Assembly: GCA_949316495.1 (NCBI GenBank)
Contig: OX439005.1
Coordinates: 7,597,001-7,661,000, forward strand
Length of the DNA: 64,000 nucleotides
Source: Amphiduros pacificus
Lineage: Eukaryota > Annelida > Polychaeta > Phyllodocida > Hesionidae
Reading direction: 5' to 3'
Part shown: in pieces, positions 1 to 12,104 of the stretch
Layout: every line of letters starts with the position of its first letter
How positions within the stretch are numbered: the first letter of the stretch is position 1
Translations under genes and position numbers: made by a program
The notes under the pieces: generated by a model
Database searches by the model: none
Told to the model about the DNA's origin: nothing
Seen by the model: only the letters and a program-made list of their open reading frames with translations

Positions 1-555
1 GACATCAAGCACCTCTGTGTGTGCTAACAGAATACACTGCTTGTGTAGTGGCGGTACAGTCGGCATCCATGACATCAAGCACCTCTGTGTGTCCTAACAG
101 AATACACTGCTTGTGTAGTGGCGGTACAGTCGGCATCCATGACATCAAGCACCTCTGTGTGTGCAAACAGAATACACTGCTTGTGTAGTGGAGGTACAGT
201 CGGCATCCATGACATCAAGCACCTCTGTGTGTACTAACAGAATACACTGCTTGTGTAGTGGCGGTACAGTCGGCATCCATGACATCAAGCACCTCAGTGT
301 GTGCTAACAGAATACACTGCTTGTGTAGTGGCGGTACAGTCGGCATGCTTGTGTAGTGGCGGTACAGTCGGCATCCATGACATCAAGCACCTCTGTGTGT
401 ACTAACAGAATACACTGCTTGTGTAGTGGCGGTACACTGCTTGTGTAGTGGCGGTACAGTCGGCATGCTTGTGTAGTGGCGGTACAGTCGGCATGCTTGT
501 GTAGTGGCGGTACAGTCGGCATGCTTGTGTAGTGGCGGTACAGTCGGCATCCATG
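1..555. repeat. Minisatellite, 70-bp unit with 27-bp subrepeats
   Basis: Five head-to-tail copies of a 70-bp unit start at 1, 71, 141, 211 and 281, each beginning GACATCAAGC. After about 340 the array becomes copies of an inner ~27-bp segment containing TTGTGTAGTGGCGGTACAGT. Copies differ by only a few bases, so the array is young or still being homogenised. It is cut by the window edge. No convincing exon or strong splice donor is seen in the unit, and open frames across it are repeat artefacts. Confidence 0.95.
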
Positions 556-1382
556 GAAGGTGGTGACAGAGGGCATTACACTGCCATCCCAATGAATGAC
601 GAATGAGGAATAAACCGACTCCAATATATTCCATCTACCGAAAGGGAACTTGGCCACATCAAGAGAAAATCTTAGATGAATGAGTGATCATGCAGTAAAT
701 CCTTATAAAGATTAGAACTATATAACAAACCTTTTATAATTATAGAGCATTTTCAATTTTCAGCAAAAGACCAAAACTATGGAACAATCAGAAAAATGTA
801 TTTAACTATTTTCAGGTTTATAATACGATGAAGGATAAATCGTATCTTGATGGTTTTGCTGAATGAACTACGATGTACATCAGAAAAATTTCCATAACAA
901 TTGTATTTATCTTTTATTATAACATCAAACTTTCAGGCCATTAGCATCATCTCAGGACAGTGAAAAGTTTGAATCACTGGTCCCTGGGCCAGTGCCATCA
1001 AACCTTTAATGTTGAGGCCTCCCATATGACCTCTCATATCATCCCACATTGTAACCTCCTGATAAAATGAAATCTTACTCTGAACATAATCTGACAACAT
1101 TTATCTGATCTGACAACATTTATCTGATCACCTACAAGGAAACTTGGCACTGATTCTATCACTAGGAATATCAGAAAGAATGACATTAGATGGAACTGTG
1201 AATATAGAGATAATGATCTTAATAATATATTTATAAATATACTAGACCATCCATAGCTGTCATGAATTGTACATGGGCCGCCAGTCATTGTTACATGAAT
1301 GGTTATTGTGTTCCAATTTGAAATAAATGAACATATGCCACATATTATTTTGAGTTTTGCGATATTAAAATGCAGGCAGATG
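556..1382. other. No gene recognised
   Basis: AT-rich unique sequence between two arrays. The only local structure is a short direct repeat near 1090-1130 (ATCTGACAACATTTATCTGATC twice, overlapping). I see no exon, RNA gene or transposon here. Confidence 0.5.
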
Positions 1383-3166
1383 TTGCTCGCCATCAAGGAC
1401 AGATTATATGCACACCACAGGATGACAAGAAAGTGTCAGCCTTCACTCCGAGCCACCAAGGACAGATTATATGCACACCACAGGATGACAAGAAAGTGTT
1501 AGCCTTCACTCCGAGCCATCAAGGACAGATTATATGCACACCACAGGATGACAAGAAAGTGTTAGCCTTCACTCCGAGCCATCAAGGACAGATTATATGC
1601 ACACCACAGGATGACAAGAAAGTGTTAGCCTTCACTCCGAGCCATCAAGGACAGATTATATGCACACCACAGGATGACAAGAAAGTGTTAGCCTTCACTC
1701 CGAGCCACCAAGGACAGATGATATGCACACCACAGGATGACAAGAAAGTGTTAGCCTTCACTCCGAGCCATCAAGGACAGATTATATGCACACCACAGGA
1801 TGACAAGAAAGTGTTAGCCTTCACTCCGAGCCATCAAGGACAGATGATATGCACACCACAGGATGACAAGAAAGTGTTAGCCTTCACTCCGAGCCATCAA
1901 GGACAGATTATATGCACACCACAGGATGACAAGAAAGTGTTAGCCTTCACTCCGAGCCATCAAGGACAGATTATATGCACACCACAGGATGACAAGAAAG
2001 TGTTAGCCTTCACTCCGAGCCATCAAGGACAGATTATATGCACACCACAGGATGACAAGAAAGTGTTAGCCTTCACTCCGAGCCATCAAGGACAGATTAT
2101 ATGCACACCACAGGATGACAAGAAAGTGTTAGCCTTCACTCCGAGCCATCAAGGACAGATTATATGCACACCACAGGATGACAAGAAAGTGTTAGCCTTC
2201 ACTCCGAGCCATCAAGGACAGATTATATGCACACCACAGGATGACAAGAAAGTGTTAGCCTTCACTCCGAGCCATCAAGGACAGATTATATGCACACCAC
2301 AGGATGACAAGAAAGAGTTAGCCTTCACTCCGAGCAATCAAGGACAGATTATATGCACACCACAGGATGACAAGAAAGTGTTAGCCTTCACTCCGAGCCA
2401 TCAAGGACAGATTATATGCACACCACAGGATGACAAGAAAGTGTTAGCCTTCACTCCGAGCCATCAAGGACAGATTATATGCACACCACAGGATGACAAG
2501 AAAGTGTTAGCCTTCACTCCGAGCCATCAAGGACAGATTATATGCACACCACAGGATGACAAGAAAGAGTTAGCCTTCACTCCGAGCCATCAAGGACAGA
2601 TTATATGCACACCACAGGATGACAAGAAAGTGTTAGCCTTCACTCCGAGCCATCAAGGACAGATTATATGCACACCACAGGATGACAAGAAAGTGTTAGC
2701 CTTCACTCCGAGCCATCAAGGACAGATGATATGCACACCACAGGATGACAAGAAAGTGTTAGCCTTCACTCCGAGCCGTCAAGGACAGATTATATGCACA
2801 CCACAGGATGACAAGAAAGTGTTAGCCTTCACTCCGAGCCATCAAGGACAGATTATATGCACGCCACAGGATGACAAGAAAGTGTTAGCCTTCACTCCGA
2901 GCCATCAAGGACAGATTATATGCACACCACAGGATGACAAGAAAGTGTTAGCCTTCACTCCGAGCCATCAAGGACAGATTATATGCACGCCACAGGATGA
3001 CAAGAAAGTGTTAGCCTTCACTCCGAGCCATCAAGGACAGATTATATGCACACCACAGGATGACAAGAAAGTGTTAGCCTTCACTCCGAGCCATCAAGGA
3101 CAGATTATATGCACACCACAGGATGACAAGAAAGTGTTAGCCTTCACTCCGAGCCGTGATGAACTG
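1383..3166 (+). repeat. Minisatellite, 63-bp unit, about 28 copies, open frame
   Basis: About 28 copies of a 63-bp unit. Because 63 is a multiple of three and the unit has no stop, the plus strand reads open for 602 codons (1370-3178) as a 21-residue repeat of the type HQGQIICTPQ-DDKKVLAFTPS. The ORF ends in a short unrelated tail. Differences among copies are mostly amino-acid changing (I/M at three sites, V/E at two, H/R, H/N, L/S) with few silent ones, which does not look like purifying selection. A possible 3' splice site lies just upstream (AAAATGCAG at about 1367-1375), so a repetitive exon is not excluded. I recognise no domain and treat this as a minisatellite. Confidence 0.9.
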
Positions 3167-3179
3167 ATTCCAGATTGAT

Positions 3180-3930
3180 GGCAATCAGAATATGACGTGA
3201 CAGGATACCTGTATGCGTGTCATGTGATGCAGTCATGTGATGCTGTCTGCAGTGCAGTCTCCCATCACAGATCATCTGTCTGCCCAGATAGAAGCCCTAA
3301 CGCTGCACCTCCCGATCTCATCATTACCTTTGTGTATCTCAGACTGGCAGATGACGTCAGTGCTTGCTATAACCTCATCAGCAAATGTGCACCAACAAAT
3401 GATCAAAGCAAGCCAATGTTTCAATGCTGCTCCTGAAAATTCTTTTCCTATTTTCTGCTGCTCAGCTGAGCCCTGAGTCTTGTTGATCAGAGCACGGGTC
3501 TAAATCTGTCCCATCATGTTACGCCACTCATATTCATTGTGACCTTTTACATAAACACAGATCACAACACAATGGAGCCGACGTTACTTAATCTGCTCAC
3601 CACTCGATTGGCCAGTGGTCAAGTATCACCTAGTTGCTAAGCAACATTGGTCTATGTTCCAAAAGCACCTAAAACTGAGATCCTGAAAACTGAGATTTCC
3701 GGCTTGTCTCCAGCAGATGCTGTCACAAATATAAATAGGATGAAAATATAAATAGTGTGCTAATGTTAATATGTTTCTCTGGCTGCTAAGTAACTCTTCA
3801 ATTTTAATGAAAAACGTATTCAGCCCTGATTTGACTTATCATCCAGTTCACACCGAAAATAGGCTATTACATAAATAGCAATTTGTGGAATGGAGAGAGA
3901 CACTGTGACAAAGGGTAAACTCAATCTGTG
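3180..3930. other. No gene recognised
   Basis: Unique sequence of mixed composition between arrays. Two short overlapping open frames (3197-3476) have no recognisable protein similarity. Nothing further supported. Confidence 0.45.
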
Positions 3931-3932
3931 TG

Positions 3933-4075
3933 TGCAGCACGAGAGGCGAAGGCTACTGGTACGAGAGGCGAGGGCTACTGGTACGAGAGGCGAGGACTAC
4001 TGGTACGAGAGGCGAGGGCTACTGGTACGAGAGGCGAGGGGTACTGGTACGAGAGGCGAGGGCTACTGGTACGGA
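3933..4075. repeat. Minisatellite, 22-bp unit, about 6 copies
   Basis: Six to seven copies of a 22-bp unit containing GAGAGGCGAGGGCTACTGGTAC. The unit is not a multiple of three, so the reading frame changes with every copy. On the plus strand each unit carries CTG/GTACGA, a weak donor-like site, but no exon can be shown to its left. Confidence 0.85.
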
Positions 4076-4536
4076 AAACACACCCAGGTCAGCACAATAA
4101 ATATGACACTCACTCAAGAATATTGTTGTTTGCCGAGTCAGATTTGTCATCATTATCATGTGCTTTCATGTGACATTTTTGTGGGTGCTGATTTTTAAGT
4201 GCCATGGCCCCAGGCGAGATAATCTGCATTTCTAATCCCTAATACCAAGTAACCATGGATACAAGTTGTCATGTAACAAAACTCAAGTTTCATCTGTTGA
4301 GGCTTGTGTTTTGATATTATCAGTATTCATTTATTTATTTTTTAAACGTAACATTGAATATCAGCAATGTGATCATAGTAAAGTGCTGTTAGAATCCTGC
4401 ACCTGAACCCTGATAGCAGCTCTTCCACCATGTTTGTTTGTTAGTTTCTTTTGGGTTTACATCACTTTCAACATTATTTTTGTTATTTTATGATGAGACC
4501 TACTTGTAGCAGATCTATAAAGTGCTGCCTCACTGA

Positions 4537-4756
4537 ATTGTCATGTCCCAGTTCCTTGACATGCCAATCCACCTGGTGTCAGATTTAAAAGGGAAATGTG
4601 CTAATTCTTTTCTAAAGGCAAGGCCACAGCTCATTTGAGAAAAGGGTGCAATCTCAAAATTGCCTGGAATCAAACCCACAACCTTTAGATTATCACCAAA
4701 GAACTGCCAAACTGATGGCATTAAGACTGTGCTTTAACCAACTGTGCCACAGCCTC
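4537..4756 (-). mobile_element. tRNA-derived SINE-like element
   Basis: On the minus strand a tRNA-like head starts near 4756. It has an A-box-like TGGCACAGTTGG (4749-4738) and a B-box-like GGGTTTGATTCC (4677-4666), the internal RNA polymerase III promoter pair. The boxes are about 70 bp apart, more than in a normal tRNA, and no cloverleaf acceptor stem is evident, so this is a SINE head or tRNA relic rather than a working tRNA gene. The downstream body to about 4537 is unassigned. Ends are approximate and no target-site duplication was identified. Confidence 0.5.
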
Positions 4757-5597
4757 TGCAGCTTGGGATTTTATGTTTTATGTCATTTAGTGACAGTGGC
4801 TGCCTGAAAAATAACAATCAAGGATGCACATAAACCAATAAGAATAACGATGAATCAATTTCTTCAGGAAATTAGATCTTCCTGAACTCAAACTGTCCGT
4901 TATTTCTCAACAGGGTCCTGCAATGAATTGGTGAATCGATTTAGTGCATTGTCACACTGCCCCTTATTGGCAGAATAAGTGACCCTGACTGCTCCAGACT
5001 TCACACAATTCACTGCTCAGGAAGGATTTCATGAATACACATGCATCTAGAGACGTTTACTGAATATCTATCCATCCCAACTAAGATTTCTATATACACA
5101 ATGATAATAAAAGGAATCCACACAATCCAGTTAGCTTCAACAGCCCACACAAAACCTTAGACAGAAATGCTGGTTGTGTGCAATTTATTTTTACTTTCAT
5201 TAACATAGTTAACTGTTCAATGTGAGAAATAAGCACAGAAGACAAGACTGGGACTGGAGAACTCGATCTTTCCTCTTCCTACATAACCAAGCCTATCAAT
5301 ACTTATATTCCATACTAAGTGCATTGTGGAAGTGGTAGCTTCCGACAGCTTCATCATACAGGTGTGTAAGGATATAAACAATGCAAGTCCAGCCATTAAC
5401 AAACGTGGTGCCTCCTTGTCTTACTCCCAGCCACCAGTGCTCTTTGTGTCTGGCTGCTAAATTCCACCAGAATCTTTCAGTAAACAGCAAACATTGCAAT
5501 AATGAAGTTTAATTCAGTCTGTCAAACATGTGTTACTTTACCAGAGATTACAGGGCACATCAAAAGATGGGCAAACGTATCTTACCTTGACACCCCT
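4757..5597. other. No gene recognised
   Basis: AT-rich unique sequence. Short minus-strand open frames near 5217-5499 have no recognisable similarity. Confidence 0.4.
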
Positions 5598-6825
5598 GAG
5601 CAATGTACACCTACATCACCCCAACCTCCCAGAACAATGTACCCTATATCACCACAGCCTCCCAGAACAATGTACCCTATATCACCCCAGCCTCCCAGAA
5701 CAATGTACCCACAGACTCCCAGAACAATGTACCCACAGCCTCCCAGAACAATGCACCCTATATCACCACAGCTTCCCAGAACAATGTACCCTATATCACC
5801 CCAGCCTCCCAGAACAATGTACCCTATATCACCACAGCCTCCCAGAACAATGCACCCTATATCACCACAGCTTCCCAGAACAATGTACCCTATATCACCC
5901 CAGCCTTCCAGAACAATGTACTTACAGCCTCCCAGAACAATGTACCCTATATCACCCCAGCCTTCCAGAACAATGTACTTACAGCCTCCCAGAACAATGT
6001 ACCCTATATCACCCCAGCCTCCCAGAACAATGTACCCACAGACTCCCAGAACAATGTACCCACAGCCTCCCAGAACAATGCACCCTATATCACCACAGCT
6101 TCCCAGAACAATGTACCCTATATCACCCCAGCCTCCCAGAACAATGTACCCTATATCACCACAGCCTCCCAGAACAATGCACCCTATATCACCCCAGCCT
6201 CCCAGAACAATGCACCCTATATCACCACAGCTTCCCAGAACAATGTACCCTATATCACAACAGCTTCCCAGAACAATGCACCCTATATCACCACAGCTTC
6301 CCAGAACAATGTACCCTATATCACAACAGCTTCCCAGAACAATGTACCCTATATCACAACAGCTTCCCAGAACAATGCACCCTATATCACCCCAGCCTCC
6401 CAGAACAATGCACCCTATATCACCACAGCTTCCCAGAACAATGTACCCTATATCACAACAGCTTCCCAGAACAATGCACCCTATATCACCCCAGCCTCCC
6501 AGAACAATGCACCCTATATCACCACAGCTTCCCAGAACAATGTTCCTTATATCACAACAGCCTCCCAGAACAATGTACCCCACATCACCACAGCTTCCCA
6601 GAACAATGCACCCTATATCACCCCAGCCTCCTGGAACAATGTACCTTATATCACAACAGCTTCCCAGAACAATGTACCCCACATCACCACAGCTTCCCAG
6701 AACAATGTACCCTATATCACCCCAGCCTCCTGGAACAATGTACCCTATATCACCACAGCTTCCCAGAACAATGTACCCCACATCACCCCAGCTTCCCAGA
6801 ACAATGTACCCTATATCACCAATCG
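5598..6825. repeat. Minisatellite, 33-bp unit with 24-bp variants
   Basis: About 1.2 kb of a 33-bp unit built on CCCAGAACAATGTACCC followed by TATATCACCACAGC, with some shorter units lacking the TATATCACC part. It reads open in all three plus frames and one minus frame (439 codons), so openness here reflects composition and unit length, not coding. No canonical donor is repeated in the unit. Confidence 0.93.
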
Positions 6826-7480
6826 TTATATAATCCTTTGTATGAGAGAAGTGAGGACCACTGCATATATGGAGTAGCTGTCTGGCCACCATAGCGTCCA
6901 TCCACTCAACAACATGGAGTGCTTATATTATCATTTGCTGTTATCTTGGTTGTGTAAATGTTAGTTTTATCATTCACATGATTTATTTATTTACACTCAT
7001 TCATATGGTAATTCATCACATCAGTCACTGTATCAGACTAATTTTCAATAAAGATTGGATCAGGTTTTCATTATTTTATGCAAAAAACTATAAATCATTT
7101 GTATCAATAAATATATAATGCACAGACTTGACAAAAAGAGATTTTGTTCAGTGGCCCAAAAAGCCTTATGTCAAATCTACAATGTGACAAATCCACATAG
7201 CACAATAAAAATATTCAAAATATTAACTGAAATCCAAGCCAGTTAAATGTTGAAAGCATTGGCTTGTAGCTGGCCAGAGGCTCTGAATTCCCCTCAGGTC
7301 AACCAGGCCAGAAATGAGGAGTGGCCAACAAAAACATCATAAAAATATCATTCAAGTTAATATTTAAATAATAATTTAGCTATTGGAAACTGTACCTAAC
7401 ATGCATGTGATGAAATGAGGAAATCTCTGTGGTGAATATGGAGCAGGTAGAGCCAGCAGCATTGTACCCGAGAGGAGGAG
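6826..7480. other. No gene recognised
   Basis: AT-rich unique sequence. A short open stretch at about 7437-7492 on the plus strand ends at GAGAG/GTATAC just where the next array starts. It could be the end of an unrecognised exon, but all frames upstream are closed nearby. Confidence 0.35.
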
Positions 7481-7483
7481 GGA

Positions 7484-8806
7484 GAGGTATACCAGTATTC
7501 CCTGTCTGACACCCCCCACCCCACCACCTGACTTACTGCCTGACCCCTGCCCTACCCCAGGGCCACACCACCTGAATTACTGGATCCACCTGGCCCCCTT
7601 ACAGTGGAGGGGGAGGTGTATTCCCTGCCTGACCCCTGCCCTACCCCAGGGCCACACCACCTGACTTACTGGATCCACCTGGCCCCCTTACAGTGGAGGA
7701 TGAGGTGTATTCCCTGCCTGACCCCTGCCCTACCCCGGGGCCACACCACCTGACTAACTGGATCCACCTGGCCCCCTTACAGAGGAGGGTGAGGTGTATT
7801 CCCTGCCCTACCCCTGCCTGACCCAGCCACACCACCTGACTTACTGGATCCACCTGGCCCCCTTACAGAAGAGGGGGAGGTGTATTCCCTACCTGACCCC
7901 TGCCATACCCCGGGGCCACACCACCTGACTTTCTGGATCCACCTGGCCCCCTTACAGAAGAGGGGGAGGTGTATTCCCTACCTGACCCCTGCCATACCCC
8001 GGGGCCACACCACCTGACTTTCTGGATCCACCTGGCCCCCTTACAGAGGAGGGGGAGGTGTATTCCCTGCCTGACCCCTGCCCTACCCCGGGGCCACACC
8101 ACCTGAATTACTGGATCCACCTGGCCCCCTTACAGAGGAGGGGGAGGTGTATTCCCTACCTGACCCCTGCCATACCCCGGGGCCACACCACCTGACTTTC
8201 TGGATCCACCTGGCCCCCTTACAGAGGAGGGGGAGGTGTATTCCCTGCCTGACCCCTGCCCTACCCCGGGGCCACACCACCTGAATTACTGGATCCACCT
8301 GGCCCCCTTACAGAGGAGGGGGAGGTGTATTCCCTGCCTGACCCCTGCCCTACCCCGGGGCCACACCACCTGACTTACTGGATCCACCTGGCCCCCTTAC
8401 AGAGGAGGGGGAGGAGTATTCCCTGCCTGGCCCCTGCCCTACCCCGGGGCCACACCACCTGACTTACTGGATCCACCTGGCCCCCTTACAGAGGAGGGGG
8501 AGGTGTATTCCCTGCCTGACCCCTGCCCTACCCCGGGGCCACACTACCTGACTTACTGGATCCACCTGGCCCCCTTACAGAGGAGGGGGAGGTGTATTCC
8601 CTGCCTGACCCCTGCCCTACCCCGGGGCCACACCACCTGACTTACTGGAGCCACCTGGCCCCCTTACAGAGGAGGGGGAGGTGTATTCCCTACCTGACCC
8701 CTGCCATACCCCGGGGCCACACCACCTGACTTACTGGATCCACCTGGCCCCTTTACAGAGGAGGGGGAGGTGTATTCCCTGCCCTACCCCTGCCTGACCC
8801 AGCCAC
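7484..8806. repeat. Minisatellite, 89-bp unit, about 15 copies
   Basis: GC-rich 89-bp unit, measured from GGATCCACCTGGCCCCC to its next copy (8112 to 8201), about 15 copies with a few percent divergence. On the minus strand most units contain GGATCCA/GTAAGTCAGG, a full GTAAGT donor-like site. On the plus strand they carry a pyrimidine tract ending TTACAG followed by GGGAG/GTGTAT. Given three proven splice-site arrays elsewhere in the window, this array could mark an unrecognised exon end, but no coding exon could be assigned. Confidence 0.92.
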
Positions 8807-9855
8807 ACTTCAAGCTCATTCATATATTCCTTCACCATAATATTCCTTCATTAATTCACAATCACTATTTCGTTGGCTTCACTTTTTCTCAATAGAAATG
8901 CCTCACCTCACTGATGTGCACAATGCCAGGATGTTAGGCCTGATACCCTGGACCCTACCTATATACATGCTGAGGTTATCATATATGTCTGGGTTCACTT
9001 CTGCAAGTTAAACCGCCCAGTTAAATTACACCTAAAATACACTGATTTGTCATGTTCTCCATCCAGAGAGCACATACATCATTATAGCATTGATGCCACA
9101 TCCCACACATCACAATATACTTGCAGACCTGTCAACTCAGGCCCTCACTCCCGCAGTCCTAATGCCTGGCATTGCTACCAAACTGGCCAAATTGTCTCGG
9201 ATTAGATTCTCAGCACTCTGTATGTGTGAAACAAATTAAACGTGACAAATGACTGCAGATGAAATGGCATGCAAATTGCTTCCATATGCTATCTCTGAGA
9301 TTGTCAGTGGCATGATTCTAATTTGGCCAATTTTCCACTCCAGGTCACATTAATGAGAATGTACTCGCCATAAGGTTTTCTTCCATCAATCCTGGTGCAA
9401 TCCTCGAATTAAAGACGGTATTAAAAAGTGCTACATGCCAAAATAAATAGTTCATTGACAATGTTGAAGATGCTGCAGTCAATTCGCAGAATGTCAAATT
9501 TATCTCTCATTATCTCAGGTGAAACCGATCTCATTCCGTACCTGTCTCTCTGGCTGGTGGGGGAATCCTCCGCAGTCATCAGCATGCTCAACATGTCAAC
9601 ACGGGCTACAACATGGCACACACCACAATACTTACAGCAATATGAGTCACATGACTCACATGATTCATCAACTGACATCTCTCCTGAATAACCTTGTTGA
9701 GATTGTGCTTCAGACTTGAATCTGACTTTACAATACAAAGAGAAAATATTGACTAAATATTCTTAGAAGAATTAATATTCTCACACATGAATATGATCAA
9801 AGGTATTCACTACACAAGAATTATGCCTTCTTTTCAATTCTAAACTAGTCCGTAA
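8807..9855. other. No gene recognised
   Basis: Unique sequence between arrays. Short overlapping open frames at 9421-9738 on both strands lack recognisable similarity. Nothing else supported. Confidence 0.4.
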
Positions 9856-9858
9856 AGT

Positions 9859-11640
9859 CATGATAGTATCTATGTCGTAACAAGTTCGGTCATGATAGTA
9901 TCTTTGGTGTCATGGCTATTTGTCATGATCTAATATAGTGACTAGCGGGGTACCCCAAGGGTCGGTGATCGGACCGTTACTCTTTCTTCTCTACGTCAAT
10001 GACATTCCAGAGTCTCTGAGATGCCTTGCCAAGTTATTTGCAGATGACACAAAGGTCTTCAACAAGGTAAAGACGAGAATTGACTCTGAGAAGCTACAAG
10101 AGGACATCACCAAGCTGGACCAAGAATGGAGTAGGGACTGGTTGCTGCAGTTTAACGCCAAGAAATGTAAGAGGATGCATCTGGGGGGAAGAAACGCAAA
10201 GTTTGAGTACAGGATGAAAAATGAAGTGCTTGTGGAGACAGAAGAGGAGAAGGATCTGGGAGTGTGGATCAAGAACAACCTGAAACCTGAGAAGCAGGTG
10301 GCCATGGCTGTCAACAGAGCCATGACTGTCTTGAGGTCCATAAAGAGAACATTTGAAAATTATGACAGGGAAGCTTTCCAGATCACCTACAGGACCTATG
10401 TCAGACCACACCTTGAGTACTGTGTTCAAGCCTGGGCGCCTTATTATGTTAAAGATGTGAGGAAACTTGAAAATGTACAGAGAAGGGCCACTAAGATGGT
10501 GAATGGAATGAAGAACCTGCCCTATGAGGAGAGACTCCGAAGATTGAAGATAATGTCACTTGAAGAAAGAAGGCTGAGGGGAGACCTCATAGAAACATTT
10601 AAGATATTGAAGGGCAAGGAGAAAATTGATTCAGACAAATTCTTCACCATTCAGGAGAACCCAAGAAGGGGGCACAGTCTAAAGTTGGTCAAGAAGAGGA
10701 GTAAATTGCTACCCAGGTCATCCTTTTTTAGTCAGCGGGTGGTAGACACCTGGAACATTCTGCCAGGACACATAGTCGAGGCGGAGACCACAAACAGTTT
10801 TAAGAGCAGATTGGATAGAGCATGGAACGTGATATGGGCCTTCGAGCCTCCGCAGAGCCCATCTCCTGTGAACTGAACTGAACTGAACTGAAGATCTATG
10901 CTCTAATGGCTAAATCATGATAATATCTGTTGTAACAGCTCAGTCACGATAGTATCTATGTTATAACAGCTCAGTCATGATAATATCTATGTTGTAACAG
11001 CTCAGCCATGATAATATCTATGTTGTAATAGCTCAGCCATGATAGTATCTATGTTGTAACAGCTCAGCCATATTAATATCTATGTTGTAACAGCTCAGCC
11101 ATGATACTATCTATGTTGTAATAGCTCAGTCATGATAATATCTATGTTGTAACAGCTCAGCCATGATAATATCTATGTTGTAACAGCTCAGCCATGATAA
11201 TATCTATGTTGTAACAGCTCAGCCATGATAATATCTATGTTGTAACAGCTCAGCCATGATAGTATCTATGTTGTAACAGCTAAACCATGATAGTATTTAT
11301 GCTATAACAGCTCAGCCATGATAATATCTATGTTGTAACAGCTCAGCCATGATAGTATCTATGTTGTAACAGCTAAACCATGATAGTATTTATGCTATAA
11401 CAGCTCAGCCATGATAATATCTATGTTGTAACAGCTCAGCCATGATAGTATCTATGTTGTAACAGCTAAACCATGATAGTATTTATGCTATAACAGCTCA
11501 GCCATGATAATATCTATGTTGTAACAGCTCAGCCATGACACTATCTATGTTGTAACAGCTAAGCCATGATAATAACTATGTTATAACAACTCAACTATGA
11601 TAGTATCAATGTTATAACAGCTATTAGTCACGATAATATC
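9859..11640. repeat. Minisatellite, 31-bp unit, interrupted by a LINE
   Basis: A 31-bp unit made of CATGATAATATCTATG and TTGTAACAGCTCAGC repeats from about 10905 to 11640. Two or three decayed copies also lie left of the LINE at 9859-9930, so the LINE landed inside an existing array. A higher-order period of three units (about 93 bp) is visible at 11270-11510, where a TAAACC...TTTATGCTATAA variant recurs. No splice-donor consensus is repeated. Confidence 0.9.
9936..10892 (+). mobile_element. 5'-truncated non-LTR retrotransposon (CR1/L2-like LINE)
   Basis: The open frame at 9938-10876 encodes the C-terminal half of a LINE reverse transcriptase. It begins in the SGVPQGSVIGPLLFLLYVND block, followed by the catalytic FADDTK block, the DLGVWI region and the typical C-terminal tail (PHLEYCVQAW, LENVQRRATKMV, SFKSRLDRAW). 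The 3' end runs into a tandem TGAAC motif, the sort of short repeat tail used by L2/CR1-type LINEs. The endonuclease and front half of the polymerase are missing, as expected of 5' truncation during insertion. The reading frame is intact over 312 residues, so the copy is fairly recent. GATCTA occurs on both flanks and may be part of a target duplication. Confidence 0.9.
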
Positions 11641-12032
11641 TGGATGCTGAAGCCAAATGTATTGTAGCAATCGACTTTCTTTCCGTCCCTTTTGTAGATT
11701 CCAATTACTTTATTTTTATCACATGAATACTAGTGAAAGATTACTTCCTCTGCATACATGTCCAGATAACGGAGACCACTTCTGGAGCCTCCATAATAAC
11801 AGACATTTGAGAACCAGTCTGTGATAATAGAGAGATCCAAATAATGGAAAACCGAGAACAACTTCATAGCAATGATAACAGAGAATTCAGAAATATTGTG
11901 TTGCATCTATATAGGCAAATAACATTTCCAAACACTTTTCCTTGCATTGAGGAAATAGAATTCTGAATATTTCTTTCACCTGTTAAAACTAAAATGTTTA
12001 AAGAGGTAAGAAATGCTGAGCATAATTTGGCC

Positions 12033-12104
12033 GTGATTGTTAGTGTAGTGGATGTCTGGCATGTTGTGTAGAGTCGGGGTTCAGTCACTTGATATAATGT
12101 GGGG
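12033..12104 (+). other. tRNA-like relic or SINE head
   Basis: An A-box-like TTAGTGTAGTGG (12040-12051) and a B-box-like GGTTCAGTCAC (12078-12088) lie at tRNA-like spacing. The flanks do not pair into an acceptor stem by eye, so a working tRNA is unlikely. Confidence 0.35.

Noticed and set aside
4537-4756. Functional tRNA gene
   Set aside because: A and B boxes are too far apart and no acceptor stem pairs; a SINE head fits better.
5502-6901. Four long open frames of 424-454 codons
   Set aside because: Open in all plus frames and one minus frame because the 33-bp unit lacks stops; no start context, splice sites or similarity.
1-11640. CRISPR-like arrays
   Set aside because: Repeats are contiguous without unique spacers, and the genome is eukaryotic.
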